A stretch of DNA of 64,000 nucleotides, from positions 1,116,001 through 1,180,000 of the forward strand of contig JAESUZ010001073.1 of assembly GCA_017311185.1 (NCBI GenBank), given 5' to 3'. The translations under genes and the position numbers were made by a program. Shown piece by piece: positions 44,180 to 55,105 of this stretch (positions are counted from its first letter, which is position 1; each line of letters begins with the position of its first letter). This DNA comes from Proteles cristata cristata. Its lineage: Eukaryota; Chordata; Mammalia; Carnivora; Hyaenidae. The notes below the pieces were generated by a model. It saw only the letters and a list, made by a program, of their open reading frames with translations. It did no database searches and had not been told where the DNA came from.

Positions 44180-44590
44180 GAAGGATAACAGGATTTTAAA
44201 ACCAGATAAACACGGCTTTGAGTCAAGGCTCTGTCAATTACTAAACGAATGATTCGGGGCAGGTTATTTAATCTCTCTGAACCTCAGCTTCCTTTTTTGT
44301 GAAACAAGGTTGCTGATACTTTAACTAGGTTTTAACTACATTTCTGCCAAGTACTGTTGTGCAGCCTGTGAACTGCACAGAAGTACCTAGGGAAGAGGTG
44401 ACAAGGGGCTGACGTGCCACTTGGGTTCAGGCCACCATGCCCAGGTACCTATTTCTAATTTTCACATTGCCCCCCACCCCACCAGGCTACCTCATTCCTG
44501 CCTGTTGTCAGGATTTAAACGAGATAACATACGCAAAACACCTAGTAAGTAGTAATCAATGATCCCTGCTATTGTATTCTGTTGTTTCCA
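44180..44590 (+). mobile_element. MIR, split
   Basis: Head and middle at 44205-44330 (ggctttgagtcaaggctctg, ggttatttaatctctctgaa, cctcagcttccttttttgtg). The 3' end resumes at about 44511-44580 (aggatttaaacgagataaca). About 180 bases of unassigned sequence lie between. Confidence 0.55.
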
Positions 44591-44740
44591 AGTCCATTGG
44601 TTACTGAAAGCCTAAACTAAAAATAGAAGTCAGAGCCTAATTAATCCCTGCATGATAAAGATCGTCACAAAAGAAAGGGCGCATCTCTGACAAATCTTGC
44701 CTTCTCCCATAGAAGAGTCTATGGGAGGAGTCTTTTCTTT

Positions 44741-44930
44741 TTCCCCTTTTAAAATTTTTATTTATTTTTGAGAGAGAGCACAAGAGGTGAAGGGGCAGAG
44801 AGAGAGGGAGACGGAGGAGCCAGAGCAGGCTCCACACTGACAGCAGAGAGCCTGAAGCAGGACTCAAACTCACAGGATCATGACCTGAGCCGAAGTTGGA
44901 TGCTCAGCCAACTGAGCTACCCAGGAGCCC
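44741..44930 (-). mobile_element. SINEC
   Basis: Antisense copy with a small deletion in the box-B region; head complement gagctacccaggagccc. Confidence 0.88.
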
Positions 44931-45660
44931 TTTCCTCCCAAAGACCCTAAAAGCCACCAGGGCTGGAACCTATCCTACTCACCCCTAGATGTTCTAGATG
45001 TTTCTAGCAACTGACAGAAGACTGTGTTTTTTCACAAGCTTTGAGGCATGTGCAGAATAAATCTACGTTGATATTCAGAGTATGCCGCTTCAACTGTCTC
45101 AGATTTAAAGAGTCCTGAAGTAGTGACAAACCAAGCAAATGACAGCCCGACAAATTCTCTCAGCTCATCTCTTTGTCCTGTTTACCGTGTGATCAACCTG
45201 TCTTCTGGCCGGGTGGAAGTGTAACTAAATCACTCATTTATGTTGCGTTGATCAAGCTTAAATCTGTTCATTTAGAGTTTTCTAGCTGGCTCTTGCCGTC
45301 ACTTCACTTTCTCTGAAGCTTGCTGAACTGTTTGGTTGGTGAAGACAACTGCGAGAATAGGGAGAAATTGCCTGTAGAAGTGTTTCTCTTAGGTAAGAAC
45401 CATCTTCTGCTCCTAGTCAGACTCCTCTCCCTTCTTGGCTCCACAAAGGAAAACAGTGTGGCACTGTTAGCACAGGGAGGCTCCAGAACAGTCCTCTTGG
45501 GTGGTAAAGAGGAGATGCAGTGAGATATTATGGAAACCAAGTCTTCCCCTAAACAAAATTTTTCGTAGAATCCAGCAAAATAATGTTTTCAGGTCATCAA
45601 GTGTACTTTTCCTGGAGGTGACTCTGATTTAGTGCAAGTGATCTGAACTAGCTCTAAAAT
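44931..45660. other. Unassigned unique sequence
   Basis: No repeat recognised. A 67-codon + frame (45320-45523) passes over a donor-like aggtaagaac at 45391-45400; no acceptor or domain supports an exon. Confidence 0.45.
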
Positions 45661-45666
45661 ATGAGA

Positions 45667-45885
45667 AGGGGACGCCTGGGTGGGTGGCTCAGTAGGTTAA
45701 GCGCCAACTTCGGCTCAGGTCATCATCGCACGGTTCGTGAGATTGAGCCCCACGTTGGGCTCTGCACTGACAGCTCAGAGCCTGGAACCCGCTTCCAATT
45801 CTGTGTCTCCCTCTCTCTCTGCCCCTCCCCAGCTTGTTCTCTCTCAAACATAAATTAACTTAAAAAAATTTTTTAAATGTATGAT
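45667..45885 (+). mobile_element. SINEC
   Basis: Head ggggacgcctgggtgggtgg has a 4-base duplication. Tail cttaaaaaaattttttaaat. Confidence 0.9.
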
Positions 45886-46315
45886 ATGATGTGATTTATT
45901 CTGTTTATGCTCCCTCCACCGTTCCACAGCCTGGTTGAATTCCTCTCTTCCTCCTACTTCACCACTGGCTAGGCTCATTAACTTGTCAGAATTAAATTTT
46001 GCACATTGTGCTGACAGTTTTAAACATCATTGAGAACTTTAGGCCCTGTAACTATGATATCAAAAAGGAGCTGCCACAAACATCCCCATAGAAGGGCAGT
46101 CTCGGTGAAGATCAGAAGGAGTCTTTGTTCTTCCGAGAACAACTAATCCCTCATGCTAAATTTGCCTTGCACGCAATCCGAGAGACTTGAAAAATTCTGT
46201 TCTTTGAGCATTTCTTCAGCTGCTTCTAACATGTTTCACTGTCACAGTGGGCCAAGCCTGCTACTGATTTTAGTTGCCTGTTTTGAGGTGCTTTTAGGAT
46301 AGACTATTTTTAATT
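45886..46315. other. Unassigned sequence
   Basis: Nothing recognised. Confidence 0.5.
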
Positions 46316-46522
46316 AAATATTTAATGTTTATTTATTTTTGAGAGAGAGAGACAGAGTGAGAGCAGGAGAGGGGTAAAGAGAGGGAGACACAGAATCTGA
46401 AGCAGGCTCCGGGCTCTGAGGTGTCAGCAGAGAGCCTGACACAGGGCTCAAACTCATGAACAGCGAGACCATGACCTGAGCTGAAATCAAACGCTTAGCT
46501 GACTAAGCCCCCCAGGCACCCC
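46316..46522 (-). mobile_element. SINEC
   Basis: Antisense copy with head complement aagccccccaggcaccccc. Confidence 0.9.
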
Positions 46523-46681
46523 CAGGTTAAACGACTTTCAAGTTAATCTTTATATTCAGTAACTTTGATGGAAAACAAACAGTATGATGTTGTCATTTCT
46601 CTATGATGACGGGATTTCTTAGAATTAACTATATTAAAGCCAAAAATGGTAAACTTTGGGGACATTTAAAAGAGCACATCT

Positions 46682-46889
46682 CTGGGGCAACTGGGTGGCT
46701 TAGTCAGTTAAGAGACTGTGGCCCAGGTCATGATCTCTCAGTTCTGAGTTCAAGCCCCATGTCGGACTCCATGCTGACAGTTCAGAGCCTGGAGCCTTCT
46801 TCAGATTCGGTGTCTCCTTCTCTCTCTGCCTTGCCCATGCTCATACTCTGTCTCTCAATAATAAATAACAATGTTTAAAATTTTTTAAA
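46682..46889 (+). mobile_element. SINEC with 13-bp TSD
   Basis: aaaagagcacatc at 46668-46680 and 46890-46902. Head mutated (ggggcaactgggtggcttag). Confidence 0.92.
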
Positions 46890-46903
46890 AAAAGAGCACA
46901 TCC

Positions 46904-47315
46904 CTATAAATGCAATTTAAAAATCTTTTCTCATTAAATTATATTAACTCAGTTTACTTCACAGCAAAATGGTGAACGGAAGAAGAAAAAAGTTACATTC
47001 TGCATAATTTTGGAAAGCTGCATTGTAAAACCATGAAAGATTTTAAGGAAGGGTGATACAAGTTTTCTTCAGATAAGCTTTTCCACCTTTGGTCCTAACA
47101 AGTGAGGCCTGTCATTCTGGTCCTGATATAAGAAGTTCTAGGTTCCTTCAATTTCAAAAATATTGAGCAAGATTCACCCCACTCTCAGATCCTTCCCAAT
47201 GCCCACCAAATTCTTTCTGGGATATCATCATGCTAATTAACCTTTTAAACTCCATTTCTCAGATAACCCATTAAAACAGCAACAGACGGAGGCCTTGCAA
47301 GGGGACAGTTAACAG
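46904..47315. other. Unassigned sequence
   Basis: Nothing recognised. Confidence 0.5.
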
Positions 47316-47319
47316 CATG

Positions 47320-47520
47320 GACCCTAGTGCCAGACTAGCTCTATCACTTACTACCTGTGTAACACTGGACAAGCTGTGTTAGCTCTCTGGGCCTCATTTT
47401 CCCACCTGTAAAATGGGGATGGTAATACCCACATAGAGTTATTAGAGGGATTAAATGAGATCATCTTCCTAAAATGTTTAGAATAGTACCTGTAGTACTA
47501 TATGCGTGTTGCTACGTAAA
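47320..47520 (+). mobile_element. MIR, nearly full length
   Basis: cagcatggaccctagtgcca, cactggacaagctgtgttag, ctctctgggcctcattttcc, acctgtaaaatggggatggt, gggattaaatgagatcatc. Confidence 0.82.
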
Positions 47521-47810
47521 ATGTTATCTTACAAAGTCTAACCCAGACTTAATTTTCTCTCTAAAATCAGAAGTATTTTTATCCATAAATCCAGTGGAAG
47601 AAATTGTTAGTAATTTTTAATGCCTTTTATATGAAACACATATATATAACATATCTAGTAAGTATCTGCAGCACAGATTGTAAACAAACTAGATGTCTAA
47701 CAATGAGCAAATACTTAAAATATCAAATTAATATTTAATTTTTAATGAAATACAAATTTATTTTCAATATATACTGAAGTATATAAAGAATGGTTACATA
47801 AATGAAAAAA

Positions 47811-49290
47811 TGCTCACTACCACTGTTCATCAGGGACATAAAATCAAAACCACAATGAGATACCACCTCACACCAGTCAGAATGGCTAACATTAACTCAG
47901 GCAACAACAGATGTTGGTGAGGATGCGGAGAAAGAGGATCTCTTCCGCACGGATGGTGGGAATGCAAACTGGTGTAGCCACTCTGGAAAACAGTGTGGAG
48001 GCGCCTCAAAAAATGAAAAATAGAGCTACCCTACTACCCAGCAATTGCACTACTAGATATTTATCCAAGGGATACAGGGATGCTCTTTCTAAAGGGTATA
48101 TGCACCCCAATGTTCATCGGAGCACTGTCAACAATTGTCAAAGTATAGAGAAAGCCCAAATGTCCCTTAATGGATGTAATGGATAAAGATGTGGTATATG
48201 TATACAATGGAGTATTACTCAGCAATCAAAAGGAATGAAATCTTGTCATTTGCAACTACATGGATGGAACTAGAGGGTATCATGCTAAGTGAAATTAGTC
48301 AGAAAGACAAATATCATATGACTTAGCTTATATGAGGTCTTTGAGATACAAAACAGATGAACATAAGGGAAGGGAACAAAAATAATATTAAAACAAGGAG
48401 GGGAACAAAACATAAGAGACTTTTAGATATGGAGAATAAACAAAGGGTTGCTACCCTCCCACACTGTTGGTGGGACGGTAAACTGGTGCAGCCCCTCTGG
48501 AAAACAGTGTGGAGGTTCCTCAAAAAATTAACAATAAAACTCCCCTATGACCCAGCAGTAGCACTGCTAGGAATTTACCCAAGGGATACAGAAATGCTGA
48601 TGCATAGGAGCACATGTACCTCAATGTCCATAGCAGCACTCTCCACAATAGCTAAAACCTGGAAAGAGCCTAAGTGTCCATCAACAGATGAATGGATCAA
48701 GAAGATGTGGTTTATCTATACCATGGAATACTACATGGCAATGAGAAACAATGAAATCTGGCCATATGTAGCAACATGGATGGACCTTGAGGGTGTTATG
48801 CTGAGCGAAATAAGTCAGGCAGAGAAAGACAAATATCATATGTGTGCACGTATAGGAGGATTAGAAGGAACTTAACAGAGGACCAAGGGGGAGAAGAAGG
48901 GGGGAAATAAGGGGGGAGAGGGAGGCAGGCAAACCATGAGAGACTCTTGAATGCTGAGAACAAACTGAGGACTGATGGGGGTGGGGGAGAGGGGAGGGGG
49001 GTGATAGGCATGGAGGAGGGCACTTGTGGGGAAGAGCACTGGGTGTTATAAGGAAACCAACTTGACGATAAACTATGAAAGAAAAAAAAAGAGAAGAAAA
49101 CATTTTTTAAAAATCCTTTTAGTTCAAAACAAAACAAAACAAAGGGTTGCTGAAGGGGTTGTGGGAGGGGGGATGAGCTGAATGGGTAAGGGGCATTAAG
49201 GAATCTACTCCTGAAATCATTGTTGCACTAAATGCTAACTAACTTAGATGTAAATAAAGAAATAAATTATTTTAAAAATTATTATTATGT
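47811..49290 (+). mobile_element. Older carnivore L1, middle layer
   Basis: ORF2-end sequence from ctcactaccactgttcatca through gataccacctcacaccagtc, aatgcaaactggtgtagcca and gatgtggtatatgtatacaa to 48452. Its 3' terminus resumes at 49152 (gggtaaggggcattaaggaa, tgctaactaacttagatgta). Frame broken. Confidence 0.85.
48453..49136 (+). mobile_element. Young 5'-truncated L1, inner layer
   Basis: Perfect TSD aaacaaagggttgct at 48438-48452 and 49137-49151. The L1 reading frame is open to its normal-looking stop at 48873-48875, encoding the last ~140 residues of ORF2 ([25 protein letters not shown] motifs). The 3' UTR has a G-rich tract at 48977-49001. After the L1 end (gacgataaactatg) come an A-rich run, about 30 other bases and an (AAAAC)n tail. 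Lacks everything upstream, so immobile by itself. Confidence 0.92.
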
Positions 49291-49490
49291 AAAAATAATA
49301 CATATTATGACTCCAGTTTTTAATCAAAACAATAAATATTATAGAAGAATGCAAAAAAAAAACAAAAAAAACGTCTGAACAGATAGACACCAAAATGTTT
49401 AGAGTTGTTATTTTTGGGTGATGAAATGATGTCTTTTTTCTTCTTTTTCAAAATCTGTGTCTTCTAAGTTATCTCCAAGAATATTCATTA

Positions 49491-50425
49491 CTTATGAACA
49501 AAGAGAAACTAAAAATTGATTTAAAAATATAGTTTTATGGTTGTGGAAATTTATTTTTTCCATGTGAGAGTCTCTAAGAAAAATTAAGAAATCTACTAAA
49601 TTCCTCTAATTCAATATAATGACAATTTCCATAAACCTCAAATTTAGTAAGGAGATCTGTTTTTATCTCATTGCCTTAGATACCTTAAGGCAACGAAAGG
49701 TATTTTAAACAACTTTGCATTTATTAGCTTGGGTATTTTAATCATTTGTTCTCACTTTTTATCTTCATTGGTTATATACTAGTTTCATATTGGTTTATTT
49801 AGTATAACCAAACCTTTAAAACAACTCATTATGCTAAATTTGAGGACTGAAGTAGAACTTCTATGAATAATATAATTTTACTTAAGTTTCTACAATCTAG
49901 CAGATAACAGAAATGAAAAGTTTTAAGGCATTATTTATGAGGCAAGATCGATGACTACTTAATTGGATACATTTTCCAAGAGCCAGAGAGAAAAGTTAAA
50001 CATACCACCTAACCAGTACTATCATTAGGGGGATTTTACTAAATTACTTCTGATTTGCCATTCTTCAGGTGTGACTTTGTTTCTCCTCAAGCTCAGTTGT
50101 TTTTTTCCAGACTCATCTGTGCTCCTTGTGGTTTGCCCTCCAATCTCCTTTCTAAGGTGTTCAACAGATTCTTAAGTCAAATCCTTGTGAAAATACCAAC
50201 TGCTACTGTTTTTTTGTTTGTCTTTACCCACATGGGGATTGTCTTTCTGTCTCTATAGAGAACCTAAAACCTAAAAGCCACAGTAAATCAGTACCTTGGG
50301 GAACTCATAAATCAATATATTTTAATTTGAGGAAAGTCAGACTTGAGGAAGAGGAGTTGATTTTTGTTCTCTGACAAAACTCTGAAACCAATGTGTGTCT
50401 CACTGAATCAACCCACTATTTCACA
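49491..50425. other. Unassigned AT-rich sequence
   Basis: About 0.9 kb with no repeat I can name and no coding signal. Confidence 0.5.
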
Positions 50426-50429
50426 CACA

Positions 50430-50632
50430 TTTTTTTAAAAGTGCATTTATTTATTTTGAGGGAGAGAGAGCGTGCAAGAGAGCAAGGATGGAGAGAGAGA
50501 CAGAATACCACACAGGCTCCACATGGTCAGAGCAGAACCTGATGCAGGGCCCAAACTCATGAACCACGAGATCATGACCTGAGCCAAAATCAGAAGTCAG
50601 ACGCTAAACCAACAGAGCCACACAGGCACCCC
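50430..50632 (-). mobile_element. SINEC
   Basis: Antisense, diverged (gagccacacaggcacccct). Confidence 0.9.
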
Positions 50633-50666
50633 TAATTCATACACCTTTTTAAAACACTAGAAAGTT

Positions 50667-50877
50667 GGGGCTCCTGGGTGGCTCAGTCGGTTAAGTGTCT
50701 GGCTTAGGCTCAAGTCATGATATCACAGGCCATGGGTTCGAGCCCCACGTCGGGATCTGTGCTGACAGCTCAGAGCCTGGAGCCTGTTTCAGATTCTGTG
50801 TTCCCCCCTCTCTCTGACCCTCCCCTGCTCATGCTGTCTCTATCTCTCTCTCAAAAATAAATAAAACATTAAAAAAA
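50667..50877 (+). mobile_element. SINEC with 16-bp TSD
   Basis: aaaacactagaaagtt at 50651-50666 and 50878-50893. Confidence 0.95.
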
Positions 50878-50893
50878 AAAACACTAGAAAGTT

Positions 50894-51210
50894 ATTTCAA
50901 CCTTGCTAACTCTGCAACTACCCTCTCTAGCTTTCTTACTTCTTTTGACCCTCTGGGGCATTCCCCACTGGACTGTTGAAAACTTTCCACCTTACTTCTT
51001 TCCTCGAATATGTTCTCAGATTTAGGAAGAAAAAAAAGTTCTGAAAAGAAAATGACCCAGTTTTCCAGAGCAAATAAAAATTTTCACCCGCAGCGGAAAT
51101 CTTATAGTATTTTCCCCCAAAGCTATAAGATGGTGGGACTAGGAGTATTTTTTTATTTAGAAGTATTGAATAAAGTATTAAAAATGTCACAAATCTTACT
51201 TAGAAGATCT
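50894..51210. other. Unassigned sequence
   Basis: Nothing recognised. Confidence 0.5.
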
Positions 51211-51213
51211 ACC

Positions 51214-51308
51214 AAGGGTAGTCCAGTCAGTGGAGCATGCAACTCTTGATCTTGCACCCAAGCTGCATGTTGGGTGTAGACATTACTTAAAAATAAAATT
51301 TAAAAAAA
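51214..51308 (+). mobile_element. Old, short SINEC
   Basis: agtccagtcagtggagcatg, aagctgcatgttgggtgtag, A-rich end. Flanks agatctaccaag / aaatctatcaag. Confidence 0.75.
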
Positions 51309-51370
51309 TCTATCAAGAATCAATAAAGAAAGCACAGAAAACTACAAAGAAGCTTTGAAAAAATTAAGGC

Positions 51371-51565
51371 TCAGTCGGGTAAGCGTCCAACTTTTGATGG
51401 CAGCTCAGGTCGTGATCTCACCGTGGGTCCTGAAATAAAGCCTCGCAAGGGGCTCCATGCTGAGTGTGGAGCCTGCTTAAGATCTCTCTCTCCTCCTCCC
51501 TCCTTTGCCCTTTCCCTATCTGTGTGTGTGCTCACTCTCTCAAAACATAAATAAAAATAAATTTT
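51371..51565 (+). mobile_element. 5'-truncated SINEC with 13-bp TSD
   Basis: Starts at tcagtcgggtaagcgtccaa, missing the usual first ~16 bases, yet is flanked by aaaaaattaaggc at 51358-51370 and 51566-51578. The truncation therefore happened during insertion. Confidence 0.85.
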
Positions 51566-51578
51566 AAAAAATTAAGGC

Positions 51579-52035
51579 AAAGCCTCTTTCTCTTATTATC
51601 TAATTTCTCTATTTACTGAAAGTTTCAATGAGCCTTTCTATCTCAAAGCTTATAGTATAAAGACAGTTTGGTAACCAGTGATACTGAGTTAGGAAAATAT
51701 TTTACTCACGAAAACAGCCTTTTGTACGCCATATGAAAAAAGAACACTATTTTAGAAAAACACTTAACTAAAGCTCAAAATAGAAAGTATTAAACTTCTT
51801 CAATCTATATAAGAATTTATCAGATTTTTCCGGAAAGCTGAGAGCTTTTCATATTCGTTCTGATATGCTGTTATCCTTAAATTTATTGGCTCTTTGGCTC
51901 CTGCTGTTAAGTCTACAAGAAACATCTTGAAATTATTTTTTATAGTGCCTAAAAAGTTAGCTCCAATTTTTCCTCCTTCCTCTTCCTGCCTGCCACTCCC
52001 AGGAATCCATTCTAACTATTTATGTGAAAGATTGT
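51579..52035. other. Unassigned sequence
   Basis: Nothing recognised. Confidence 0.5.
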
Positions 52036-52039
52036 TCAT

Positions 52040-52245
52040 TCATTCATTTATTTATTCAGTAAATATTTGAGTGTTTACTGTGTTTTAGTCAATTCAGTTC
52101 TCAGATGCCTCAGTGAACACAAGTAGACACAGCCTCTGTTCTGATGGAGTTGATGCTCAAATGGGGCGTTCAGAGATTAGTCAGATAATCACACTAATGG
52201 AGGTATAAATTATGAATTGAGGTTCATGTTCTGAGGAGGGGGGAA
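52040..52245 (-). mobile_element. L2 3' end, antisense
   Basis: cattcattcatttatttatt, cagatgcctcagtgaacaca, ctctgttctgatggagttga. Confidence 0.65.
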
Positions 52246-52900
52246 AATGAACACAATCCTAGACGGTGCAAACAAAAGGATCCTCACCTAGACTGGAGGA
52301 ACAGGTAAAGCTTCTGAGGAAACAAACAACACATCGGGAACCAAAATTGCCTGGACCTATAACCCAAGATTTAATCTCTTTTCATAATAACATTGTGGTA
52401 AGCCACACAAACAGCCTATTTATTAATTCTAAGGTGAGCAGAACAAAATTTCATCTTGACCCTTTCCCCACCAAAAGTATTCTTTCTCATCTGACAGGAA
52501 ATACTTATCCTTGCTCATCTAACATTAAATATTTTAGAGGTCTGTTCCTGCCTCCGGGTATTTCCATAGATTATCTAAGTGAGGAAAAAGAGTGGAAAAA
52601 GAACCCAGCATTTTCCCACCACTTTGCTCTTCTGTCATGTGCATTACTCTTTTGAAATATTGTCCATATAAACAAAGATGTTTCATGGAATCTTATTTGC
52701 AATCTCTTCCATAAATATTGCTTTTATAGAGTCCCAATTTATTCTTTTTAGCTCCCTTTCAGATATCTGTAAGTCTAGATCAACCTACTCCTCACTTATG
52801 TTTCATTTAATGGAGCATGTTAGATAATTTTTATTTCCATGTTGCTTTATTATTTATTTTGAATCATTGTAAAGAAGATATGTCTTATATAAAAACTTTC
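52246..52900. other. Unassigned sequence
   Basis: Contains a 129-codon + frame (52266-52655) with no signal peptide, domain or repeat homology that I recognise. AT-rich, so weak evidence for coding. Confidence 0.45.
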
Positions 52901-52901
52901 C

Positions 52902-53070
52902 TTGGGTGCCTGGATGACTCAGTCATTTGAACACCTGACTCTTGATTTCAGCTCAAGTTCATGAGTTCAAGCCTTAGGCACTGTCAGTGCAGAGCCTGCT
53001 TGAGATTCTCTCTCTCCTTCTCTCTCTGTCCCTCCCTTCACTCCTCAAAATAAATAAATACACTTTTAAA
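52902..53070 (+). mobile_element. SINEC
   Basis: Old copy (cttgggtgcctggatgactc) with about 30 bases missing around box B. Confidence 0.85.
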
Positions 53071-53710
53071 TTTTTTTTCTAAAACTCCAAATATATTTTC
53101 ATTTGATTGTTTTTATCTGTTGCTTTTTTCAGTTCAGTCTTATTACAAAGTAGTTTTTCAGTAGTAAAATAAAATGAAAATTGACCAGCACCGAGCCAGA
53201 GATAATTTCTATTAATATTTTTCTATATGTCTACCTCTATTTATATACAATTCACCATATTTCCTCAGAATTTTCATAAAGTGGTTAAGGAAAATGACAG
53301 AAAATTTGTCAAATATAAATTGTATAAACATTTATGGAGTAGCTACTGTGTGTCTATTATAGAAATGGTATGATTCCTTTCTAAAGCTGCCAAAGAAGTA
53401 GTAATGGCACCAGGTTAATAAAAAACAGAGGTTTGTCTTCATTTCAATTAATTTACTCAATTTTTCTCTTACCCTTACTTTAAATTCTACCAGGATTTTC
53501 CTCTGGCTCATAAATTTCATCTTTTTGCTGTCAACACAGCATTTCAAGCTACAGAAATCGCTAGATTAGATCCTGATTTTATAATCAGTCATTTTAGCTA
53601 ACCTCCCCTACTTTTGTGTCATCAATGAATTTGAAAATAATTTCATGTGAGCCTTCACTTAAATCGTTGATAAAAATATCAGACCATTGATAGGGTATGG
53701 GAAGCCTGGC
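53071..53710. other. Unassigned AT-rich sequence
   Basis: At 53330-53400 (atggagtagctactgtgtgt) there is faint resemblance to an antisense L2 end. Otherwise nothing. Confidence 0.4.
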
Positions 53711-53727
53711 TAAAAGAGAAAGGACAA

Positions 53728-53956
53728 TCGGGGCGCCTGGGTGGCTTAGTCGGTTAAGCGTCCGACTTTCGCTTAGGTCATGATCTGCGGTTCGTGGGTT
53801 CGAGCCCTGCGTCGGGCTCTGTGCTGACTGCCAGCTCAGAGCCTGGAGCCTGTTTCAGTCTGTGACTCCCTCTCTCTCTGACCCTCCCCTGCTCACGCTG
53901 TCTCTCTCTCTCTCTCTCTCCTAGAAATAATAAATTTTAAAAAATGTAAAAGAAAA
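53728..53956 (+). mobile_element. Young-subtype SINEC with 16-bp TSD
   Basis: aaaagagaaaggacaa at 53712-53727 and 53957-53972. Confidence 0.95.
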
Positions 53957-54049
53957 AAAAGAGAAAGGACAAGAGCAAAGTGGCTCACCACCATCCCACC
54001 ACCCCCCACCCCCACTCCAGTGAAAAGACGACAGGAGAAAAAAATATAA

Positions 54050-54185
54050 GGAAACTGTGAATGCGGAAAAGCCTCTTTCTGGATGCACAGCTGGAGTCCA
54101 GCATAAGGGACCAGAGGGAACCGAAGCTACAAGCTACGTCGCATATCAAAAGCGGTACATACACATGGCGAGAAAGGGTGGAAGA
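54050..54185 (+). pseudogene. Possible decayed C2H2 zinc-finger fragment
   Basis: gtgaatgcggaaaagcctct reads like the CECGKAF start of a Kruppel-type finger. It is followed by cacagctggagtccagcata, which resembles the SQL..H part, and then by acatacacatggcgagaaag, which recalls the HTGEK linker. Spacing is wrong by several bases and a stop intervenes, so at best this is an old frameshifted relic. Confidence 0.3.
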
Positions 54186-54569
54186 ATAGGGAACCGACTT
54201 CAAACAGATCTGCACAAATCTTTGACAGTATTCGAGGGAGGGCTATGTAGGACTGTGAAACGTTGCCTGCAACTTGCATGGAACACGACAATAAAAATAC
54301 ATTCTTTTCAGGGCCGTTAGGAGTTAGAAGACCGGTTGCTAACGTCTTGCTGAATCGGTGTGTGCACTAGCTTCCACGACACCTGTGTGCAAATTCGAAA
54401 AGATAACTGTACCCCAGGGTGACACGGACCCACGCAGGGGCTTAGCGCTTGGCAAGGAGAGCACAGGTCGGACCCACACTCAGCCTGTTAGCCAGGTGCG
54501 TCCCTGTGCACTCCGCCCCGCGTGGTTTGCTGGGGCTCTACAAACCCCATTTCAGCCTTTGCTAGGCTC

Positions 54570-54587
54570 CGGCAACAGGGGGCGCTG
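54570..54587 (+). promoter_or_regulatory. CTCF-like motif
   Basis: cggcaacagggggcgctg agrees with the CTCF core (CCACNAGGGGGCGCT) at nearly all strong positions and lies in the CpG-retaining block. Sequence match only. Confidence 0.4.
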
Positions 54588-54690
54588 GGGAGACACTGAA
54601 GGGCTGGAGGAGGAAGAGGCTTGTGCTTGATGTGCCGTGGTTCTTGTTCTGTGAACGCTTCCTCACCGAGAGGAAGTTAGATCTAGTTTG

Positions 54691-55105
54691 TGGTTTTCCC
54701 AACATTAGCAGAGCCGGTTGATTCGTGCCGTCTCAGGGACTCCGGGCACCAGACCATAACTGAGAGGTGGGTCCCATTCCCATGGGGCACCTCTTCCAAA
54801 CTGGCCACCCCAGCAGCTCCTGCTCCTCACAGGGCTGAGCTTCTGCTCCACAGGGCCTCTCCTCCAAGCGTCTATGTTTTAGGAATTGCAACCTCTTGAC
54901 CTTGTTCCCTCAGCCCGAGGTAATTAATTAACAGTTTATTGCAGTTTCTACCACAGTGATACATTAGATTTCTTTTTACCTTTATGGTTACCGAGTTGAC
55001 AATTTTATACCTAGTTGTCAGTACTTTCTATTAAATTCTTTCTATCAAATAACTTTGTGTAGTTTCTGTCTCTTGACTGGACCCTGTCTGGTACAAAGAG
55101 GAAGA
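54691..55105 (+). mobile_element. ERVL/MaLR-like LTR fragment
   Basis: The 3' end (gtagtttctgtctcttgact, ggaccctgtctggtacaaag) matches a common ending of old LTRs. The upstream C-rich part is compatible. Subfamily unknown. Confidence 0.4.

Larger units (their letters stand above)
47560..49490 (+). mobile_element. Old L1M, outer layer of a nest
   Basis: Left part to about 47810 (aaacaaactagatgtctaac) and right part about 49290-49490 (acagatagacaccaaaatgt, gtgatgaaatgatgtctttt) fit an L1M 3' region interrupted by two younger L1s. Confidence 0.5.
53973..54690. other. CpG-retaining unique block
   Basis: Starts with a poly-C/CACC tract (53985-54015). Over 54015-54760 I count about 33 CpG by hand, far more than its neighbours. 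No repeat consensus spans it. It includes the zinc-finger-like fragment and the CTCF-like motif listed separately. Could be a regulatory element or part of an unannotated transcript. Confidence 0.4.

Noticed and set aside
44701..44730. Short hairpin cccatagaagagtctatggg
   Set aside because: Eight-base stem with short loop; common by chance.
45385..45402. Splice donor-like aggtaagaac after a 67-codon frame
   Set aside because: No matching acceptor, domain or conservation evidence.
48357..48875. 172-codon frame on + as a host gene
   Set aside because: It is the C-terminal end of L1 ORF2 read through from the older L1 into the younger one.
52266..52655. 129-codon frame on +
   Set aside because: AT-rich unique DNA, no motif, no neighbouring exon signals.
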